From assembly GCF_902859595.1 (NCBI RefSeq), contig NZ_CADIJQ010000001.1:1302001-1366000 (forward strand): a stretch of DNA of 64,000 nt, given 5' to 3'. The position numbers and the translations under genes are program-made. Positions 16,150 to 25,400 of the stretch are shown here, one piece after another; the stretch's first letter is position 1, and each line of letters begins with the position of its first letter. The notes under the pieces are model-generated. The model did not search any database and was not told where the DNA came from. It was given only the letters and a program-made list of their open reading frames with translations. The DNA is from Achromobacter kerstersii (GTDB lineage Bacteria; Pseudomonadota; Gammaproteobacteria; Burkholderiales; Burkholderiaceae_B).

Positions 16150-16944
16150 ATGGGCCAGCGCTTGAAGGATAAAGTGGCGCTGGTGTTCGGCGCCGGCTCG
16201 TCAGGCCCCGGCTGGGGCAACGGCAAGGCGGCAGCCGCCCTGTATGCGCGGGAAGGCGCGTGGGTGTTCGCGGTGGACGTGCGCGCAGACGCCGCCGAAG
16301 AGACCCGCCGCGTCATCGACGCCGAGGGCGGCCGCTGCGTGGCGCTGACAGCCGACGTGACCGATTCCGCGCAGATTCTGGCGGCGGTCTCGGCGGTGCT
16401 GGCCACGGCCGGACGCATCGACGTGCTGCACAACAATGTCGGCATCACCGAAATGGGAGACCCCATCGAGGCCAGCGAGGAAAGCTGGCACCGCGTGCTG
16501 GACACCAACCTGACCGGCGTGTTCCTGACGTGCAAGCACGTGCTGCCCGCAATGCTGGCGCAAGGCGGCGGCAGCATCGTGAACATCTCATCGCTGGCGT
16601 CGATCCAGGTGAACACGTATCCGTACACGTCGTACTACGCGGCCAAGGCGGGGCTGAACCACCTGACCCGCTCGCTGGCCGTGCGGTATGCGCCCGACAA
16701 CATCCGCGTCAACGCCGTGCTGCCGGGCGTGATCGATACGCCGCTGATCTATACGCAGATCGCCGGGCAGTTTGAAGACGTGGATGAGATGCGCCGCCGG
16801 CGCAACGCCGCCAGCCCCATGGGACGGATGGGCGATGCGTGGGACGTGGCGCACGCGGCGCTGTTCCTGGCCAGCGATGAAGCCAAGTACATCACCGGCG
16901 TCTGCCTGCCGGTGGACGGGGGCAAGGCCTGCGCCGGACGCTAG
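16150..16944 (+). CDS. short-chain dehydrogenase/reductase
   Basis: The ATG at 16150 (one base after the Bug stop codon) gives 264 residues. The cofactor loop is GAGSSGPGWGNG, a variant of TGxxxGxG with an insertion; HNNVG is the NNAG-type motif; catalytic residues are Asn120, Ser148, Tyr162 and Lys166. The C-terminal YITGVCLPVDGG is standard. It is a cytosolic NAD(P)H-dependent oxidoreductase, probably acting on an alcohol or carbonyl intermediate of the operon pathway. Asp43 after the second strand (AVDVR) favours NAD(H) over NADP(H); this is inference. Confidence 0.93.
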   Translation: MGQRLKDKVALVFGAGSSGPGWGNGKAAAALYAREGAWVFAVDVRADAAEETRRVIDAEGGRCVALTADVTDSAQILAAVSAVLATAGRIDVLHNNVGITEMGDPIEASEESWHRVLDTNLTGVFLTCKHVLPAMLAQGGGSIVNISSLASIQVNTYPYTSYYAAKAGLNHLTRSLAVRYAPDNIRVNAVLPGVIDTPLIYTQIAGQFEDVDEMRRRRNAASPMGRMGDAWDVAHAALFLASDEAKYITGVCLPVDGGKACAGR

Positions 16945-17070
16945 CCTGCGGGCGCTAGCCTGCGGGCGCTAGCCCCATGGCATGGGCTTCAAGGCGCCAG
17001 CGTCAAGGCAGCGGCGTCAAGGCAGCGGCGTCAAGGCAGCGGCGTCAAGGCAGCGGCGTCAAGGCAGCGG
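16940..17070 (+). repeat. two 14-bp tandem repeat arrays in a convergent gap
   Basis: The first array, gctagcctgcgggc, starts at 16940 with two full units plus a partial one to 16976; its first unit contains the TAG stop of the SDR gene, so the stop is copied. The second array has five exact or near-exact units of cgtcaaggcagcgg from 17001 to 17070. The array ends right before the IclR stop codon. Confidence 0.9.
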
Positions 17071-17072
17071 CA

Positions 17073-17870
17073 TCAAACCCGGGGCGCCAGATCGGCCGAT
17101 AGTTCTGCCGCCGCCCGTTGCAACGCGGCCACCACGTCCTGCAAGCGGGCGCCCGACAGACGCGAACGGATCGCCGCCACACTCAGCGCCGCCACCACGC
17201 GCTGCTCGCGGTCCAGCACCGGAACGCCCACGCCGAGCATGTCGGGAATGATGCGGCCGGGGTTGAGCGCATAGCCGTTCTTGCGCGCGGCGGCGATGTC
17301 GTCGCGCAGCATGTCGGAGGACGGCAGATCAGGCGCCACCGTGGCGTCGTAACGCGCCAGCACCCGTTCAATATCGTCATTGGGTAAAAAAGCCAGCAGC
17401 GCCAGGCTGCCCGCCCCCACGCCCAGCGGCCGGCGATGCCCCACTTCCAGCGTCAGGATCTTGATGGGAAAGTCGCCCGTCTTGCGGTCAACACAGACGG
17501 CTTCATGGCCGGATCTAACCGACAGGAAACTGGTGTCGCCGGTGGACTGCGCCAGGCGCAGCACGGCGGATTCGGCGATGGCCTTGATGCCGTGCCGCCC
17601 TTCCGCGGCCAGGCCAAGAATGTAGGACTCGCGCCCCAGGCTGTAGGTTTTTAGCTTGGGGTTCAGCGACAAAAACCCTTCTTGCAGCAGCGCGGCCAAC
17701 ATGCGGTGCGCGGTGGGTGGCGTCAGACCAATGTCGCGCACGACGTCGGTCAGCCCCACCCCACGCGCGGGCGCCGCGCCCACATATTTCAGGATGCGCA
17801 ACACGCGGAAAATGCTCTGCGCGCCGCCCACCGAATCCGCAGCGTGCGGCAACGGGGCCTGGGCCGCCAT
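17073..17870 (-). CDS. IclR-family transcriptional regulator
   Basis: The ATG at 17870 overlaps the stop of the upstream esterase gene by one base (TGATG) and gives 265 residues; a TTG three bases earlier is less likely. The N-terminal winged helix is clear (GLTDVVRDIGLTPPTAHRMLAALLQEGFL), followed by the IclR effector domain (VRSGHEAVCVDRKTGDFPI, GAGSLALLAFL, GRIIPDMLGVGVPVLD). It is convergent with the ThDP/Bug/SDR operon and is its likely regulator. The pair of TCCATAATATGGA sites upstream of that operon fits an IclR operator. The effector is unknown. Confidence 0.92.
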   Translation of the reverse strand: MAAQAPLPHAADSVGGAQSIFRVLRILKYVGAAPARGVGLTDVVRDIGLTPPTAHRMLAALLQEGFLSLNPKLKTYSLGRESYILGLAAEGRHGIKAIAESAVLRLAQSTGDTSFLSVRSGHEAVCVDRKTGDFPIKILTLEVGHRRPLGVGAGSLALLAFLPNDDIERVLARYDATVAPDLPSSDMLRDDIAAARKNGYALNPGRIIPDMLGVGVPVLDREQRVVAALSVAAIRSRLSGARLQDVVAALQRAAAELSADLAPRV

Positions 17871-18574
17871 CAATGCACCGTGGTGCCGTCCGGCGGCGTC
17901 TGGTTCAGCCCCAGCGCCGCTTCCCAGGCGCGCAACGGCACGCAGGTCTGCAAGCGCACGATGGCGCGCTGGATCAACGCCGGGTGCAGTTCGTGGCCGA
18001 CGTGGCTGGCGATGTCGATGGTGGAATCGCCATGCAGCTCTTCCAGCCGGGCCTGAGCAGCCTGGATGTGGGCCACGCTCATTACCGGATCATCGGCGCC
18101 GTGCAACAGATGCAAGGTGGTGTATTGCGGCGCGGCCTTGGGCAGCTGCGCGTAGCGGCCCGAAAACGCGATGACGCGCCCGGCCATGCCGTCGTGCGCC
18201 TGCACCAATTCCAGCGCCATGATGGCGCCCTGCGAAAAGCCGGCCAGCGCGGTGTCGGACTGCAACAGGCTGAAGCGCGCCTGCGCCTCGCGTACATAGG
18301 CTTCCAGGGGCGGCATGGCTTGCGCCACGCGTTCGGCGCGATTGTCTTCCGTCACGCCGCGCACCGAGAACCATTGCCGCCCCGAGCCGCCGCCATCAAA
18401 GGGCTCGAAACCTTCGGGCGCCAGCACGGCCGCCGCCGGAAACGCTGCGCGCACGGCCTCGGCCAATGGCCGAAGGTTATCGGGCGAACCGCCCACACCG
18501 TGCAGCAGGATGAACAACTGGCGTACGTCGACGCCAGGTTCGGGAAGGAATTCCAATGAGCGGGAAGATGCCAT
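17870..18574 (-). CDS. alpha/beta-hydrolase esterase, YpfH/carboxylesterase type
   Basis: The ATG at 18574 has GGAG eight bases upstream and gives 234 residues. It has the oxyanion region LFILLHGVGGSPDN, the nucleophile elbow GFSQG (Ser114), an Asp in LLHGADDPVM (about residue 162) and the catalytic His in GHELHP (His194). This is the carboxylesterase/phospholipase family of E. coli YpfH, which hydrolyses short acyl esters. The protein is cytosolic. It is translationally linked to the downstream IclR gene by a one-base overlap, which may place it in the same regulon. Confidence 0.9.
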   Translation of the reverse strand: MASSRSLEFLPEPGVDVRQLFILLHGVGGSPDNLRPLAEAVRAAFPAAAVLAPEGFEPFDGGGSGRQWFSVRGVTEDNRAERVAQAMPPLEAYVREAQARFSLLQSDTALAGFSQGAIMALELVQAHDGMAGRVIAFSGRYAQLPKAAPQYTTLHLLHGADDPVMSVAHIQAAQARLEELHGDSTIDIASHVGHELHPALIQRAIVRLQTCVPLRAWEAALGLNQTPPDGTTVH

Positions 18575-18706
18575 GAAAACTGCTCCGTGCTGGCGTAGCG
18601 CCGTCCGGCTACGCCTTGATGACCGCATTGTAAAATGCGCGCCTTAATGCGGACGGGCAAGCTGCAAGCCAGACTGCCGCCGCAACGGCCTTCTTTTACC
18701 CCTGCA

Positions 18707-20185
18707 ATGCACACACCCACCACCGACTCGGGCGCCACGCCGGCGAGCCAGAACCAGCTGCACCGCGTGCTCAAGGCGCGCCACCTCACGATGATAGCGC
18801 TGGGCGGGGCCATCGGCACCGGCCTGTTCGTCGCCTCCGGCGCGGCAATTGCCCAGGCAGGCCCCGGTGGCGCCCTGCTCGTGTATCTGGTGATTGGCCT
18901 GATGGTCTACTTCATCATGACCAGCCTGGGCGAGCTGGCCACCTTCATGCCCGTGTCCGGTTCCTTTTGCACCTACGCGTCGCGCTATGTCGACCCAGGC
19001 TTTGGGTTTGCGCTGGGCTGGAACTTCTGGATCAGCTGGGCCACGGTGGTTGCCGTGGATGTGGTGGCCGCCCAACTGGTCATGGCGTACTGGCTGCCGG
19101 ACACGCCAGGATGGATATGGAGCGTGGCCTTTCTGGCACTGACCTTCGGGCTGAACGCATTTTCGGCGCGCAGCTTTGGCGAAGCCGAATACTGGTTCGC
19201 CATCATCAAGGTGGTGGCCGTGCTGTGCTTCATTGCGGTCGGGCTGGGCATGCTGGTGGGCATCATCCATAGCGGCAATGAAGTGGGCCTGGCCAACTGG
19301 AAGGTGGGCGACGCGCCGTTCGTGGGCAACGCGGCAACGTGGGTGGGCGTGGCGATGGTGGTGGCCTATTCCTTCCAAGGCACCGAACTGGTGGGCGTCG
19401 CCGCGGGCGAATCCGAGAACCCGCGCCGCAACGTGCCGCGCGCGATCAACAACGTGTTCTGGCGCATTCTGCTGTTCTACGTGCTGGCCATTCTGATCAT
19501 CGGCCTGCTGCTGCCCTATACCGACCCGCAATTGCTGCGCAACGAAGTGGAAGACATTGCCGTCAGCCCCTTCACGCTGGTGTTCCAGCACGCGGGGCTG
19601 CTGTCAGCCGCCACCGTCATGAACGCCGTGATCCTGACCTCCGTGCTGTCGGCCGGCAATTCAGGCATGTACGCCGCCACGCGGATGCTGTTCAACATGG
19701 CGGCCGAAGGCCAGGCGCCGGCCATCTTCAAACGCCTGACCGCCAATGGCGTGCCGCTGTACGCGCTGCTGGCGACCACCGCGCTGGCCTGCCTGTGCCT
19801 GTTCAGCGTGGTGTACAGCCCGAAGGCGGTCTACATCTGGTTGCTGAATTTTGCGGGCATGACGGAATTCATCGTCTGGCTGAGCATTGCGATCAGCCAC
19901 TACCGGTTCCGCCAGGGCTATGTGAAGCATGGCTTCAACCCGGATGACCTGCCCTACAAGGCCGGCCTGTTCCCGTTTGGCCCGGTGCTGGCGTTTGTGC
20001 TGTGCCTGATCGTGACCTTGGGCCAGAACTATCAGGCCTTCTTGCAAGACCGGATCGACTGGATCGGCGTGGTGTCGACCTATCTGGCCATTCCGCTGTT
20101 CCTGGCGTTGTGGATCGGGCATCGCGTGGTGAGGCGGTCGCGCTGGGTCAAGTACCAGGACATGCGGTTTTACGGCGGCGCGTAA
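18707..20185 (+). CDS. lysP: lysine-specific permease LysP
   Basis: The ATG at 18707 gives 492 residues, close to the 489 of E. coli LysP; an ATG at 18635 would add an unusual leader. Similarity to LysP is recognisable throughout: LKARHLTMIALGGAIGTGLFVASG, MTSLGELATFMPVSGSFCTYASRYV, AYSFQGTELVGVAAGESENPRRNVPRA, SAGNSGMYAATRMLFNMA and the C-terminal ILCLIVTLGQNYQAF-like stretch. It is an APC-superfamily transporter with twelve membrane segments that takes up L-lysine with protons. It is divergent from the esterase gene. In E. coli LysP also senses lysine through CadC; no cad gene is here. Confidence 0.93.
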   Translation: MHTPTTDSGATPASQNQLHRVLKARHLTMIALGGAIGTGLFVASGAAIAQAGPGGALLVYLVIGLMVYFIMTSLGELATFMPVSGSFCTYASRYVDPGFGFALGWNFWISWATVVAVDVVAAQLVMAYWLPDTPGWIWSVAFLALTFGLNAFSARSFGEAEYWFAIIKVVAVLCFIAVGLGMLVGIIHSGNEVGLANWKVGDAPFVGNAATWVGVAMVVAYSFQGTELVGVAAGESENPRRNVPRAINNVFWRILLFYVLAILIIGLLLPYTDPQLLRNEVEDIAVSPFTLVFQHAGLLSAATVMNAVILTSVLSAGNSGMYAATRMLFNMAAEGQAPAIFKRLTANGVPLYALLATTALACLCLFSVVYSPKAVYIWLLNFAGMTEFIVWLSIAISHYRFRQGYVKHGFNPDDLPYKAGLFPFGPVLAFVLCLIVTLGQNYQAFLQDRIDWIGVVSTYLAIPLFLALWIGHRVVRRSRWVKYQDMRFYGGA

Positions 20186-20186
20186 A

Positions 20187-20258
20187 TCGAATGTGAGGCG
20201 GTCGAATCGCGGCCGAATGTGACGCGGTCGAATGTGACGCTGTCCAACGTGACGCAGG
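20187..20258 (+). repeat. degenerate tandem repeat of about 15 bp after lysP
   Basis: Units resembling tcgaatgtgacgcgg recur at 20187, 20214, 20228 and 20243 with substitutions and a shorter unit at 20202, beginning right after the lysP stop and ending about 30 bases before the LexA box. Confidence 0.7.
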
Positions 20259-20286
20259 CATGGCGGATGCCGGCGGGGTCGAAATA

Positions 20287-20302
20287 CTGTATATTTATAC
20301 AG
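20287..20302. promoter_or_regulatory. LexA (SOS) box of the imu cassette
   Basis: CTGTATATTTATACAG is a near-perfect CTGT-N8-ACAG SOS box, flanked by TA upstream and TG downstream. It lies 50 bases before the imuA start. DNA damage would relieve LexA repression of imuA-imuB-dnaE2. Confidence 0.93.
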
Positions 20303-20351
20303 TGTAAACTCACCCTATAAGCCTCAAGCCCGATACCCGGCCCCACCCGCC

Positions 20352-21056
20352 ATGCAGTCCCCCGAACGCATCCACCCCGCGTTGTGGCGCGCCACCCAGT
20401 TGGCTAAAGGCGCCGCCCGCACCCTGCCCACCGGGCACGCTCCGCTTTCCGCCGAGCTGCCGGACGGGGGCTGGCCGCTGGGCGCGCTGGTTGAATTGCT
20501 GACCCCGCACCCCGGTATCGGTGAAATCCGCCTGCTGCGCCCCGCGCTGGCCCAACTGGAAACGCGCCGTCCCATCGCCCTGGTGCAGCCCCCGCATGCC
20601 CCCCACATCGCCAGCTGGATGAGCTGGCGGCTGGACCCCCGGCAGTTGCTGTGGGTCGCGCCGAAAAAGCCCGTCGATACCTTGTGGGCCGCCGAACAGA
20701 TTCTGAAAAATGGCAGTTGCGGCGCGCTGATCTGCTGGCTGCCGCATGTGCGCCCCGAATCCTTACGCCGCCTGCATCTTGCGGCGCAGGCTAGCGACCT
20801 GCTCTTTATTGCCGTCCGCCCGGCCAACGCCGCGCAGAACGCCACCCCCGCCCCATTGCGGCTGGCGCTTGCGCCCGCGCCGGGCGGCTTGTCTGTCCAT
20901 ATTCTGAAGCGCCGGGGGCCTGTCTGCGACACGCCGCTATACGTGGGCCTGGAACCCGGCGCGCTTACGCCTTCTTCCCCCCGCCATGCGCCTCTGGATC
21001 GCCGCCTACCTGCGCTGCCTGCCGCTGGACGCACTACGCCCGCACTGGCCGCATGA
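20352..21056 (+). CDS. imuA: ImuA, SOS mutagenesis accessory protein (RecA/SulA-like)
   Basis: The 234-residue protein is the first gene of the imuA-imuB-dnaE2 cassette. It has the ImuA start (ERIHPALWRATQLAKG, TLPTGHAPLSAELPDGGWPLGALVELL) and a RecA-like middle with ALVQPPHAPHIASWMSW. A true Walker A motif is not present, as in other ImuA proteins. ImuA is thought to help recruit ImuB and DnaE2 at lesions. It overlaps imuB by 71 bases, an unusually long overlap that implies tight translational coupling. The LexA box upstream predicts damage induction. Confidence 0.92.
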   Translation: MQSPERIHPALWRATQLAKGAARTLPTGHAPLSAELPDGGWPLGALVELLTPHPGIGEIRLLRPALAQLETRRPIALVQPPHAPHIASWMSWRLDPRQLLWVAPKKPVDTLWAAEQILKNGSCGALICWLPHVRPESLRRLHLAAQASDLLFIAVRPANAAQNATPAPLRLALAPAPGGLSVHILKRRGPVCDTPLYVGLEPGALTPSSPRHAPLDRRLPALPAAGRTTPALAA

Positions 21057-22455
21057 GGGTCTGGCATTCGCCGTTCTGGACCAGGAACGCGTTGCCGCCC
21101 TTACCCCCGCCGCCCGCCAGGCCGGCGTCAAGGCGGGCATGCGCCGCGCCGGCGCAGCCGCCATCGCCCCCCAGGTCGACTTGCTGCCGCGCCAGCCGCA
21201 AACCGAAGCCGACGCGCTCCACGGCGCGGCGCTGGCCCTGCTGCAATACACCCCCGAAATCGCCCTGGGCGACGACGACACCGTGCTCCTGAATGTCGGC
21301 GCCAGCCTGATGTTCTTTGGCGGACCGCGCGCGCTCAGCCAGCGCATCCGCGCCACCTTGCGCGCGCTGGATTTGCGCGTGTCGCTGGGCATGGCGCCCA
21401 CCGCCACGGGCGCCTGGCTGCTGGCGCACCGCCCGGGCCGCCGCATGCCCCGCCGCACCTTGACGCTACCCACGCTGACGCGCCGGCTCGACGCCCTGCC
21501 GCTGGCGCTGCTGCCGCAGGCGCTGGCCCGCCGCGACTGGCTGGACGACATCGGCTGCCACACGCTGGCCGACTTGCGCGCCTTGCCGCGCGCCGGCCTG
21601 CAACGGCGCAGCACGCCCGAACTGCTGCAAGCGCTGGACGCCGCCTACGGCCAAAAACCCGAGCTCTATCGCTGGATCGAACCGCCCAACCAGTTCTCGC
21701 GGCGCATCGAACTCATGGACTATGTCGAGCACACCGACGCCGTGCTGGCGGTGGCGCGCCGGCTGGCCGAACAACTGGGCGGCTGGCTGACCGCGCGCCA
21801 ACTGGCCGTGCGCCGCGTGGTGCTCAGCATGGAACACGAACGCGGCCGCCACGCCCGCCCGCCCACCGAGCTGGAACTGGCGCTGGCGCAACCGGTATGG
21901 CAGGCCCCGCAACTGCTGCACCTGCTGCGCGAAAAGCTGAACCACTTCACTCTGGAAGCGCCCGTCATCGCGGTATCGCTGCTGGCGCCCGACACGGTTG
22001 AGCAGCCGGCCGCCAGCACCACCCTGTTTCCCGAGCCCGGCGGCACGGCAGCCGACCATGCCCGGCTGCTGGACTTGCTGGTGGCCCGGCTGGGCCGCGA
22101 TCAGGTCCGCCACGCGCAACCCACCCCCGACCACCGCCCCGAAGCCGCGAATTCCTGGGGCGACGCGCTGGCCGCGCCCCGCCCGCCCGAGCCCCTGCCC
22201 CCCTTGCTTGACCGCCCGTTCTGGCTGCTGGAAACGCCGCTGCCCTTGAAGCTGTCGGGCCATCGCCCGCAATACGGCGGCCAGGCGCTGCGCCTGATGC
22301 GCGGCCCCGAACGCATCGAAAGCGGCTGGTGGGACCCGGCCTTGACCGTGCGCGACTATTTCGTCGCTGAAGACGCCGCCGCCGCGCGCTACTGGATCTA
22401 CCGCGAACGCGACGCGGAGCACGCGCGCTGGTTCCTGCACGGGCTGTACGCCTGA
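20986..22455 (+). CDS. imuB: ImuB, Y-family polymerase-like hub protein
   Basis: The 489-residue protein is a Y-family DNA polymerase homologue that lacks the catalytic carboxylates: the N-terminal DxD motif is replaced by LWIAAYLRCLPLDAL. Palm/finger traces remain (VLDQERVAALTPAARQAGVKAGM, DDTVLLNVGASLMFFGGP) and the little finger spans roughly 220-330. In Caulobacter and mycobacteria ImuB binds the beta clamp and bridges to DnaE2 for translesion synthesis. The start ATG lies within imuA. dnaE2 starts 10 bases after its stop. Confidence 0.93.
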   Translation: MRLWIAAYLRCLPLDALRPHWPHEGLAFAVLDQERVAALTPAARQAGVKAGMRRAGAAAIAPQVDLLPRQPQTEADALHGAALALLQYTPEIALGDDDTVLLNVGASLMFFGGPRALSQRIRATLRALDLRVSLGMAPTATGAWLLAHRPGRRMPRRTLTLPTLTRRLDALPLALLPQALARRDWLDDIGCHTLADLRALPRAGLQRRSTPELLQALDAAYGQKPELYRWIEPPNQFSRRIELMDYVEHTDAVLAVARRLAEQLGGWLTARQLAVRRVVLSMEHERGRHARPPTELELALAQPVWQAPQLLHLLREKLNHFTLEAPVIAVSLLAPDTVEQPAASTTLFPEPGGTAADHARLLDLLVARLGRDQVRHAQPTPDHRPEAANSWGDALAAPRPPEPLPPLLDRPFWLLETPLPLKLSGHRPQYGGQALRLMRGPERIESGWWDPALTVRDYFVAEDAAAARYWIYRERDAEHARWFLHGLYA

Positions 22456-22465
22456 GGCCGCCGGC

Positions 22466-25400
22466 ATGGACGACGATTCCTACGACGCGCTTGACCCGTC
22501 CGACCTGTTGGCGACGCTGCCCGGCTACGCCGAGCTGCAATGCCAGTCGAACTTTTCCTTTCTGCAAGGCGCGTCCCACCCCGAAGAACTGGCCGCACGC
22601 GCCGCCGAACTGGGCTACGCCGCGCTGGCGCTGACCGACGAATGTTCGCTGGCGGGCGTCGTGCGCGCCCACATGGAAGCCAAGACCCAGAAGCTGCCGC
22701 TCATCATCGGCGCCACCTTCCAGCTGCGCGCCGCCCCCGACGCCGCGCCGCTGGGGCTGACCCTGCTGGCGCAAACGCGCGAGGGCTATGGCAACCTGTC
22801 GGAGCTCATCACGCTGGCCCGCACCCGCGCGCCCAAGGGCGAATACCGGCTGGGGCCGGATGACTTCACCGATCCGCCCGAGGGCAGCACGCATCTGCGC
22901 CACCTGCCCGAATGCCTGGCCATCCTGACGCCCGCCTACGGCACCGACGCCGACCGTCTGGCCGAACAGGCGCGCTGGCTGGCGCGCGTCTTTCCGAACC
23001 GCGCCTGGGTGGGGCTGAATCTGCTGTACCGCTCGCGCGACGACCAGCACCGCGCCGCCATCGAACACGCCGCGCAGCAAGCCGAGCTGCCCATCGTGGC
23101 GGTGGGCCAGGTGCAGATGCATGTGCGGTCGCGCAAACCGCTGCACGACACGCTGACCGGCATCCGCACCCATCGGCCCGTGTCCCAATGCGGCTACGAG
23201 CTATCCGGCAACGCCGAGCAGCATCTGCGCACCCGCATGCGGCTGGCCAACCTCTACCCGCCCGAGGCGCTGGCGCAAACCCTTGTCATCGCGCGCCGCT
23301 GCGCGTTTTCGCTGGACGAGCTGCACTACGAATACCCCGACGAAATCGTGCCGCGCGGCCACACGCCCGCCACCTATCTGCGCCAGGAAACCCTGGCGGG
23401 CGCCGCGCGCCGCTTTCCCGCAGGCGTGCCGGAAAGCGTGTCCGAGCAGATCGAAAAAGAGCTCGACCTGATCGCCGACCTGCACTACGAAGCCTATTTC
23501 CTGACCGTTTACGACATCGTCCAATACGCGCGCAGCGTCGGCATCCTGTGCCAGGGGCGCGGCTCGGCCGCCAACTCGGCCGTCTGCTATTGCCTGGGCA
23601 TCACCGCGGTCGACCCGGTCCGCGGCAACAATCTGTTCGAACGTTTCATCAGCAAGGAACGCAACGAACCGCCCGACATCGATGTGGACTTCGAGCACCA
23701 GCGCCGCGAAGAAGTCATCCAGTACATCTACCGCAAATACGGCCGGCAGCGCGCCGCTCTAACCGCCGTCGTCATCTCCTACCGCCCGCGCAGCGTGCTG
23801 CGCGATACCGGCCGCGCGCTGGGCGTGGACCTGGGTGTCATCGACGCCGTGGCGCGCGCCCATCAATGGTGGGACGGCAAAAAGGAAATGCTGCGCACGC
23901 TGGGCGCTTGCGGGCTGGACCCGGAATCCCAGGTGGCGCGGCAATGGGCGTCGTTGGCGCAGACGATGATGGGCTTTCCGCGCCACCTGTCACAGCACCC
24001 GGGCGGCTTCGTGATTTCACGCGGGAAGCTGTCGCGCCTGGTGCCGATTGAAAACGCCGCCATGCAAGACCGCAGCGTCGTGCAATGGGACAAAGACGAC
24101 CTGGACGCGCTGAAGCTGCTGAAGGTGGACGTGCTGGCGCTGGGCATGCTGTCGGCGCTGCGCCGCACGCTGGAACTGGCCGGCCAGCGCCGCGGCCAGC
24201 CGCTGGCGCTGCAAGACATCCCGGAAGGCGACGACGCCACCTACGACATGATCTGCGACGCCGACACCGTAGGCGTGTTCCAGATTGAATCGCGCGCGCA
24301 GATGACGATGCTGCCCCGCCTGCGGCCGCGCAAATACTACGACCTGGTGGTGCAAGTCGCCATCGTGCGGCCCGGCCCCATCCAGGGCGGCATGGTCCAC
24401 CCCTATCTGCGCCGCCGCCAGGGCAAAGAAAAAGAAACCTATCCCAGCGAAAAGGTGCGCGGCGTGCTCAGCCGGACCATGGGCGTGCCCATCTTCCAGG
24501 AACAGGTGATGCAGATTGCCGTGGTGGCCGCCGGCTTTACGCCGGGCGAAGCCGACCAGTTGCGCCGTTCCATGGCCGCCTGGAAACGCAAAGGCGGCGT
24601 GGACAAATTCCGCGTCAAACTCGTGGGCGGGCTGCTGGCGCACGGCTACACGCTGGATTTTGCCGAAGCGCTGTTTCGCCAGGTGGAAGGCTTTGGCGAA
24701 TACGGCTTTCCCGAAAGCCACGCGGCCAGCTTCGCCCTGCTGGCCTATTTCAGTTCCTGGTTGAAGCGCCACGAACCCGAAGCCTTTCTGGCCGCCCTGC
24801 TCAATTCCCAGCCCATGGGCTTTTACGCCCCCGCGCAACTGGTGCAGGACGCCCGCCGCCACGGCGTATGCGTGTTGCCCGCCGACGTCACGGTCAGCGG
24901 CTGGGATTCCGCCCTGGAAACCTTGCCGCCTGACCACCCCGGCGCCCAACGGCCCGCCCGCCCCCACGCACCGCCCCGTGACGACACCCGCCCCGCCGTC
25001 CGGCTGGGCCTGAGCCTGATCCAGGGCATGCGGGAAGACGCCGTCCGGCGCATCGAAACCGCGCGCGCCCAAAGCCCGTTTACCGACACGGGCGATCTGG
25101 CGCGCCGCGCCGGCCTCAACCGCCATGACCTGAATGCGCTGGCCGCCGGCGACGCCCTGCGCACGCTCGCCGGCCATCGGCGCCAGGCCAGCTGGGAAGC
25201 CGCCGCCAGCGTACACAGCCGCGACCTGCTGCGCGACGCCGCCATCGAAGAAACCCAGGCGCCCCGCCTCTCAGCCCCCTCCGAAAGCCAGACGGTTGCC
25301 GCCGACTACCGCAGCGTCGGCCTGACCCTGCATCGCCACCCCGTCGCACTGCTGCGCTCCCAACTCACCGCCCGCAATTTCCAGCCGGCCGAAGTGCTGA

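Noticed and set aside
17001..17070. CRISPR array
   Set aside because: The 14-bp units are contiguous with no spacers; the other repeat clusters are likewise simple tandem arrays.
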